Positions 6,211 to 9,462 of a stretch of 9,462 nt of DNA are shown piece after piece (within the stretch, counting starts at the first letter, position 1; each line of letters starts with the position of its first letter). Source of the stretch: an uncultured bacterium (GTDB taxonomy: Bacteria > Actinomycetota > Thermoleophilia > BMS3ABIN01); assembly GCA_913009925.1 (NCBI GenBank), contig CAJVWY010000037.1:1-9462 (forward strand), read 5' to 3'. The position numbers and the translations under genes are program-made. The notes beneath the pieces were generated by a model. That model saw only the letters and a program-made list of their open reading frames with translations. It was not told the DNA's origin and did not search any database.

Positions 6211-7382
6211 CAGGCGCCGCTCCCGCAGCCCAGCCCGTAGCGTGTAATGAGCAGTTCCGCCACCGCGTCCACATCATCCAGATCGATGACCGGTATGGTT
6301 GCCGCCGCGTCAGGCCGGTCCGATACCACGGCTATCAGTTCCTCCTCGGGACAGGCCAGGGTCCGGCTGCGGCCGCTGCGACTGACCTCGATCTTGTCCG
6401 CAACGGACTGCTTGAAACCTTCGGCCAGCACCAGGTCGACGTCAGTATCGATACCGGCATGCAGATGGGCCAGCCGTTTTTCCTCCTTCACCCTGACCAT
6501 GGATGCCACCGCCTCCGGCGAGGAGATGACCACGCTGCCGGCGCCCGCCTGCCAGATGCGGTAGGTGTCGGTCCCCCGGTGATCCATGTCGAAACCGTGG
6601 ACGTCGTGCTTGATGAAGGCGGTGCGCAGGCCACGGGCGGCCAGCACCGGCACCAGCTTCTCGATGAGGGTCGTCTTTCCCGAATCCTTGTTGCCCACGA
6701 AACAGATCAGGGGCGTGCCCACGAGCTCCGTGGCGACCGGCACAGCGCCGGCGCCGCTGTCGTCTCCAAGCCACCGCTCGGCGGTCACCAGCGCCGCCGG
6801 CGTGTTCACATTAAAAAAAACTCTCCGCGGATCGCAGACGGACTCCACCTCGGACCGGCTTACATACCTGACGTGGAGACGCGACAGGGAATCCATGATC
6901 CTCAGATCGCCGGCTTCGATACCGCGCCGCATCTCGCCCATACAGGACCGGGAGTACAGCGCCAGCAGCGGCTCCCGGCCGCCGGCGCTTTCCGGGATCA
7001 CCGCGTCATATCCCGGGGCCAGCCGCGCCAGCAGCCCGATGAGCTCCGGGTCGGCGAAGGGCATATCGCAGGCGACGACCAGGCACCGCCGCCGCCGGGC
7101 CGATGCCAGCGCCGAATAGATACCCACCAGCGAGGCCCTCACGCTGAAATGGTCGGCACAGACCGGCAGCCCGAACCGCGTGAAAGTTTCGGCGTCACCA
7201 CCGGCGATGAACAGATCGTCCGCCAAACCGCCCAGCCCCGCCATCAGGTAGCTGACCACCGGCCTGCCGCCCAGGAGCCGCATCGCCTTGTCGCCGCCCA
7301 TACGGTCGCCGGTGCCGCCGGCCAGAATGGCGATAGAGAAGGGTTCGCCGGCACCGCTGTATCCATGCATCTCTTCAGTCAT
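6210..7382 (-). CDS. mobAB: MobA-MobB fusion, Mo/W cofactor guanylyltransferase and GTP-binding partner
   Basis: A 390-residue fusion of two cofactor-maturation proteins. The N-terminal half (about 14-205) is MobA, which transfers GMP from GTP to molybdopterin to make the bis-MGD cofactor. It has the nucleotide-binding LAGGTGDRMGGDK (20-32), the metal-binding ACDMPFADP (104-112) and NVNTPAAL (191-198). The C-terminal half (about 222-390) is MobB, a P-loop GTPase-like partner. It has Walker A GNKDSGKTT (230-238), FIKHD (256-260), DTYR (272-275) and a Walker B-like VDLVLAEGFK (315-324). The ATG at 7382 is 9 bases from GGAGG (7392-7396) and overlaps the tupC stop by 8 bases; an ATG at 7391 directly abuts that site and is less likely. 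Supplying bis-MGD fits a tungsten or molybdenum DMSO-reductase-family enzyme such as formate dehydrogenase. A run of eight T on the coding strand (6813-6820) lies at the end of the MobA half. Confidence 0.95.
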   Translation of the reverse strand: MTEEMHGYSGAGEPFSIAILAGGTGDRMGGDKAMRLLGGRPVVSYLMAGLGGLADDLFIAGGDAETFTRFGLPVCADHFSVRASLVGIYSALASARRRRCLVVACDMPFADPELIGLLARLAPGYDAVIPESAGGREPLLALYSRSCMGEMRRGIEAGDLRIMDSLSRLHVRYVSRSEVESVCDPRRVFFNVNTPAALVTAERWLGDDSGAGAVPVATELVGTPLICFVGNKDSGKTTLIEKLVPVLAARGLRTAFIKHDVHGFDMDHRGTDTYRIWQAGAGSVVISSPEAVASMVRVKEEKRLAHLHAGIDTDVDLVLAEGFKQSVADKIEVSRSGRSRTLACPEEELIAVVSDRPDAAATIPVIDLDDVDAVAELLITRYGLGCGSGA

Positions 7383-8550
7383 GGCTGTCATCCTCCGCGG
7401 CGGCGGCCATGGGCCGCTCCCCTGTCGCCGACCCTGACGGCCGCAACGTCCCCGCCCGCAACTCACCATCAGGGGATGGACAGGATATCAGGTGAGCGGC
7501 CTCTTCATCGAAGCGGACTTCGACGCGCGCACCGGGCACCAGGCCCAGAGCCCGCACCGCCGGCCGGGCCTGGGTTGTTTTAAGCATGAACCCGCAGTCC
7601 AGCCCGGCCCGGAAAACCGCGCCGGCCTGCTCCAGAGAGACGACCTCGGCGGGGAACCTGTTGGCGGTAGGTGATATATCCTCCACGGCGGACTCCGGAT
7701 GCAGGGTGATGTCCTCCCCGCGCAGGCAAACAGTGACCCGGCCCCTTAGCCGCGAGCGGGTGTAGACCCTGCCGCCCTGCTCCAGTTCGACGATAGCCCC
7801 GGCCGCATCGCCGACTACCCTGCCGGGTAGCAGGTTCTCGAATCCCAGGAAACGCGCCGCCTCCACATCCGCCGGCTCCTGGAACACCTCATGGACCGGA
7901 CCCGCCTGTCTGACCTCCCCGGCGGTCATCACCGCCAGGCGGTCGCCGATAGCCAGGGCTTCGGTGAAAGAATGGGTCACATAGACGATGGTAGCGCCCA
8001 GTTCCTTTACGACCCGGCGCAGATCGAGCTGGAAGCGCCCGCGCGCCTGCGGGTCCAGGCCGGCCGCCGGCTCATCAAGGAACAGCAACTCGGGCCGGAC
8101 GGCAATCGCCCGCGCCAACGCCACCTTCTGCTTCTCCCCCTGCGACAGAGAGCGGGCGTCCCGCCGCGCCAGCTCCGTCAGGCCCATCAGCTCCAGAGCC
8201 TCGCCGGCATGAGCGGCAATCTCATCACGGGAACGCCGCCTCAAGCGCATGCCGTAGGCAACATTGTCCAGGACGTTGCCCTTGAACATGTGCGGCTGCT
8301 GAAAGACTCCCGCCATACGGCGGCGCGCCGCCAGCGAGCGGGGCGACACCCTCTGCCCGTCAAACCGGATCGTGCCCTGGTCCGCGGCCTCCACCAGGTT
8401 GAGGATCCGCACCAGCGTGCTCTTGCCGGCGCCGTTGGGTCCCATGATGCAGAAGGTCTCTCCCTGCCTGACTTCCAGATGGTCCAGGTAAAGCACCCGC
8501 CGGGTCCCGTAAGCGTGGCGCACTCCTTCCGCTTTGAGCAAAACGCTCAT
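7375..8550 (-). CDS. tupC: Tungstate/molybdate ABC transporter ATP-binding protein
   Basis: This is the ATPase of an oxyanion importer; it hydrolyses ATP at the inner face of the membrane to drive tungstate uptake through the TupB permease. The 391 residues include Walker A GPNGAGKST (37-45), Q-loop Gln84, signature LSQGEKQ (135-141), Walker B LLFLDEP (155-161), D-loop GLDP (164-167) and switch His193. A C-terminal TOBE-like regulatory domain occupies about 240-355 and may bind oxyanion. The last 35 or so residues form a Gly/Ala/Pro-rich tail with no recognisable fold. The ATG overlaps the tupB stop by 4 bases (ATGA). Tungstate is preferred over molybdate because of the TupB-like permease and TupA-like binding protein next door, but the ATPase alone cannot decide the substrate. 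Confidence 0.93.
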   Translation of the reverse strand: MSVLLKAEGVRHAYGTRRVLYLDHLEVRQGETFCIMGPNGAGKSTLVRILNLVEAADQGTIRFDGQRVSPRSLAARRRMAGVFQQPHMFKGNVLDNVAYGMRLRRRSRDEIAAHAGEALELMGLTELARRDARSLSQGEKQKVALARAIAVRPELLFLDEPAAGLDPQARGRFQLDLRRVVKELGATIVYVTHSFTEALAIGDRLAVMTAGEVRQAGPVHEVFQEPADVEAARFLGFENLLPGRVVGDAAGAIVELEQGGRVYTRSRLRGRVTVCLRGEDITLHPESAVEDISPTANRFPAEVVSLEQAGAVFRAGLDCGFMLKTTQARPAVRALGLVPGARVEVRFDEEAAHLISCPSPDGELRAGTLRPSGSATGERPMAAAAEDDSHD

Positions 8551-9236
8551 GCGCCCATCGCCTGGCGTTCGATGCGGGCCATGACGCCATTGGCGGTAAA
8601 GGCGATAACCAGGAGGATCATGCCCAGTGCCAGCCCCAGGGCGAACTCGCCCTTGCGGACCTCTTCCATGATAGCCGTCGTCATCACCTGGGTCTCGCCC
8701 CTGATGTTACCACCCACCATCATCACCGCACCCACCTCGGCGATAACGCGCCCCATGCCGGCTATGATGGCCACCAGCAGCATCAGCCTGGCTTCCCTCA
8801 GGGCGACCATGGCCGTCTGCAGACGGTTCGCCCCCAGGGAACGCGCCTGAAGCAGGGCTTGCTGCGGCACGTTCTTGATGGCGGATATGGTTATCCCCAG
8901 CACCAGGGGGATGGCCAGTACCAGTTGTGCCACCACCATGGCCTGCTTGGTATAAAGCAACCCCAGCGAGCCCAGGGGGCCGGAACGGGAAAGCAGCAGG
9001 AAGACCAGCAGACCCGCCACCACCGGGGGAAGGGCCATCCCCGTATTGATGACCGCCACCAGCGGACCGCGTCCCGTAAACCGGCTAAGGCCGATGATCA
9101 GCCCCAGGGGGATACTCACCACTGTCGCCAGCAGCACCGCCGTCCCGGAAACGATCAGCGAGCGCAGGATGATGGACCAGACCTCCCCGCCGGTAAATAA
9201 CAGATCGGCGGCCTGTGAAAGAGACTCCCGGATCAT
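8547..9236 (-). CDS. tupB: Tungstate ABC transporter permease TupB
   Basis: The membrane subunit of a TupABC tungstate importer, 229 residues. Hydrophobic segments lie near 26-50, 63-82, 100-119, 151-175 and 198-215. The signature stretch MALPPVVAGLLVFLLLSRSG (67-86), followed by GPLGSLGLLYTKQAM (86-100), is typical of TupB. The coupling (EAA-like) loop is at about 127-150 with QARSLGANRLQT (130-141) and contacts TupC. MMVGGNIRG (172-180) is the conserved segment after it. The ATG at 9236 has GAGGAGG about 11 bases upstream, a rather long spacing. It sits 23 bases after tupA and overlaps tupC by 4 bases, which supports one transcript. Confidence 0.95.
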   Translation of the reverse strand: MIRESLSQAADLLFTGGEVWSIILRSLIVSGTAVLLATVVSIPLGLIIGLSRFTGRGPLVAVINTGMALPPVVAGLLVFLLLSRSGPLGSLGLLYTKQAMVVAQLVLAIPLVLGITISAIKNVPQQALLQARSLGANRLQTAMVALREARLMLLVAIIAGMGRVIAEVGAVMMVGGNIRGETQVMTTAIMEEVRKGEFALGLALGMILLVIAFTANGVMARIERQAMGA

Positions 9237-9259
9237 TTCTGTATAAGCCTCCTCATGGG

Positions 9260-9462
9260 TTATCTATCGCTCCCGTCCGACACCACGGCGTTGGGCACGA
9301 ACAGGTTGCGCCCGTAGGTATCCTTACCGAAGGAGCCGATCACGCTTTGCCCCTCCGGGGATTCCAGCCAGTCGATAAAGGCCCGGGCTCCCTCGATGTT
9401 GGTATCCGGGCAGTTCTCCGGGTTGATGGCGATGGCGCCGTACTGGTTGAACAGGGCCGGAT
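9260..9462 (-). CDS. tupA: Tungstate-binding protein TupA, C-terminal end only
   Basis: The last 66 codons of an open frame that enters from the window edge and ends with TAA at 9260-9262. The 5' part lies outside, so no signal peptide can be examined. Visible segments are LFNQYGAIAINPENCP near the start, FIDWLESPEGQSVIGSFG in the middle, and the ending LFVPNAVVSDGSDR. These match the C-terminal lobe of TupA-type periplasmic or lipoprotein oxyanion-binding proteins, which deliver tungstate to TupB/TupC. It lies 23 bases upstream of tupB on the same strand and is the first visible gene of the operon. Family assignment is good from the C-terminal motifs and neighbours; tungstate specificity is inferred. 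Confidence 0.88.
   Translation of the reverse strand, partial: PALFNQYGAIAINPENCPDTNIEGARAFIDWLESPEGQSVIGSFGKDTYGRNLFVPNAVVSDGSDR

Noticed and set aside
4891..6240. A 449-codon plus-strand open frame opposite moaC and moaA.
   Set aside because: It is antisense to two well-supported enzymes and reads as Arg/Pro/Gln-rich low-complexity sequence.
6459..7583. A 374-codon plus-strand open frame opposite mobAB and the end of tupC.
   Set aside because: It spans antisense to two genes, is rich in His, Arg and Gln, and shows no motif.
7891..8850. A 319-codon plus-strand open frame opposite tupC and tupB.
   Set aside because: It is the antisense shadow of two overlapping transporter genes with intact motifs.

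Overview
GC-rich bacterial DNA, with two transcription units that converge near position 1480. Only protein-coding genes are visible: no tRNA, rRNA, CRISPR array or insertion sequence was found. The organism cannot be named from the window. High GC, a complete molybdopterin pathway block, a tungstate transporter and a membrane-anchored PCYCGC-motif protein would fit a deep-branching Actinomycetota or Chloroflexota anaerobe, but this is a guess.

Plus strand, 1-1462: the 3' part of a zinc-type CDF metal efflux transporter, followed 41 bases later by a small membrane-anchored protein of the PCYCGC family. A conventional reading ends the second gene at a TGA at 1322. However, the same frame runs on through that TGA and a second TGA at 1331 to a TAA at 1460-1462. 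The extension matches the conserved C-terminal part of the family as I remember it. The two TGA codons fall on the two cysteines of the family's CxxC motif. A stem-loop with a G/U-containing apical loop lies 17 and 26 bases downstream of the two TGAs. I interpret this as an undetected selenoprotein with a U-x-x-U redox motif, and it is the most interesting item in the window.

Minus strand, 9462 down to 1496: a tightly packed run of genes. In transcription order they are tupA (C-terminal end only), tupB, tupC, a mobA-mobB fusion, moaA, moaC, a small MOSC-domain gene, mog/moaB, and then ligA. Several junctions overlap: tupB/tupC by 4 bases, tupC/mobAB by 8, and mobAB/moaA by 1 (TGATG). The first eight genes import tungstate, build cyclic pyranopterin from GTP (MoaA, MoaC), adenylylate molybdopterin (Mog/MoaB) and attach or modify nucleotides and sulfur (MobA/MobB, MOSC). 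MoaD, MoaE and MoeA are not in the window. LigA is a complete NAD-dependent DNA ligase and a housekeeping neighbour, perhaps with its own promoter.

A tungstate/pterin operon beside a probable selenoprotein would suit an anaerobe with W/Mo- and Sec-containing formate dehydrogenases. That link is an inference, because no Sec machinery or dehydrogenase is visible here. TGA is used as an ordinary stop in ligA, tupB, tupC and mobAB, so the TGAs in the PCYCGC gene are not explained by a changed genetic code.
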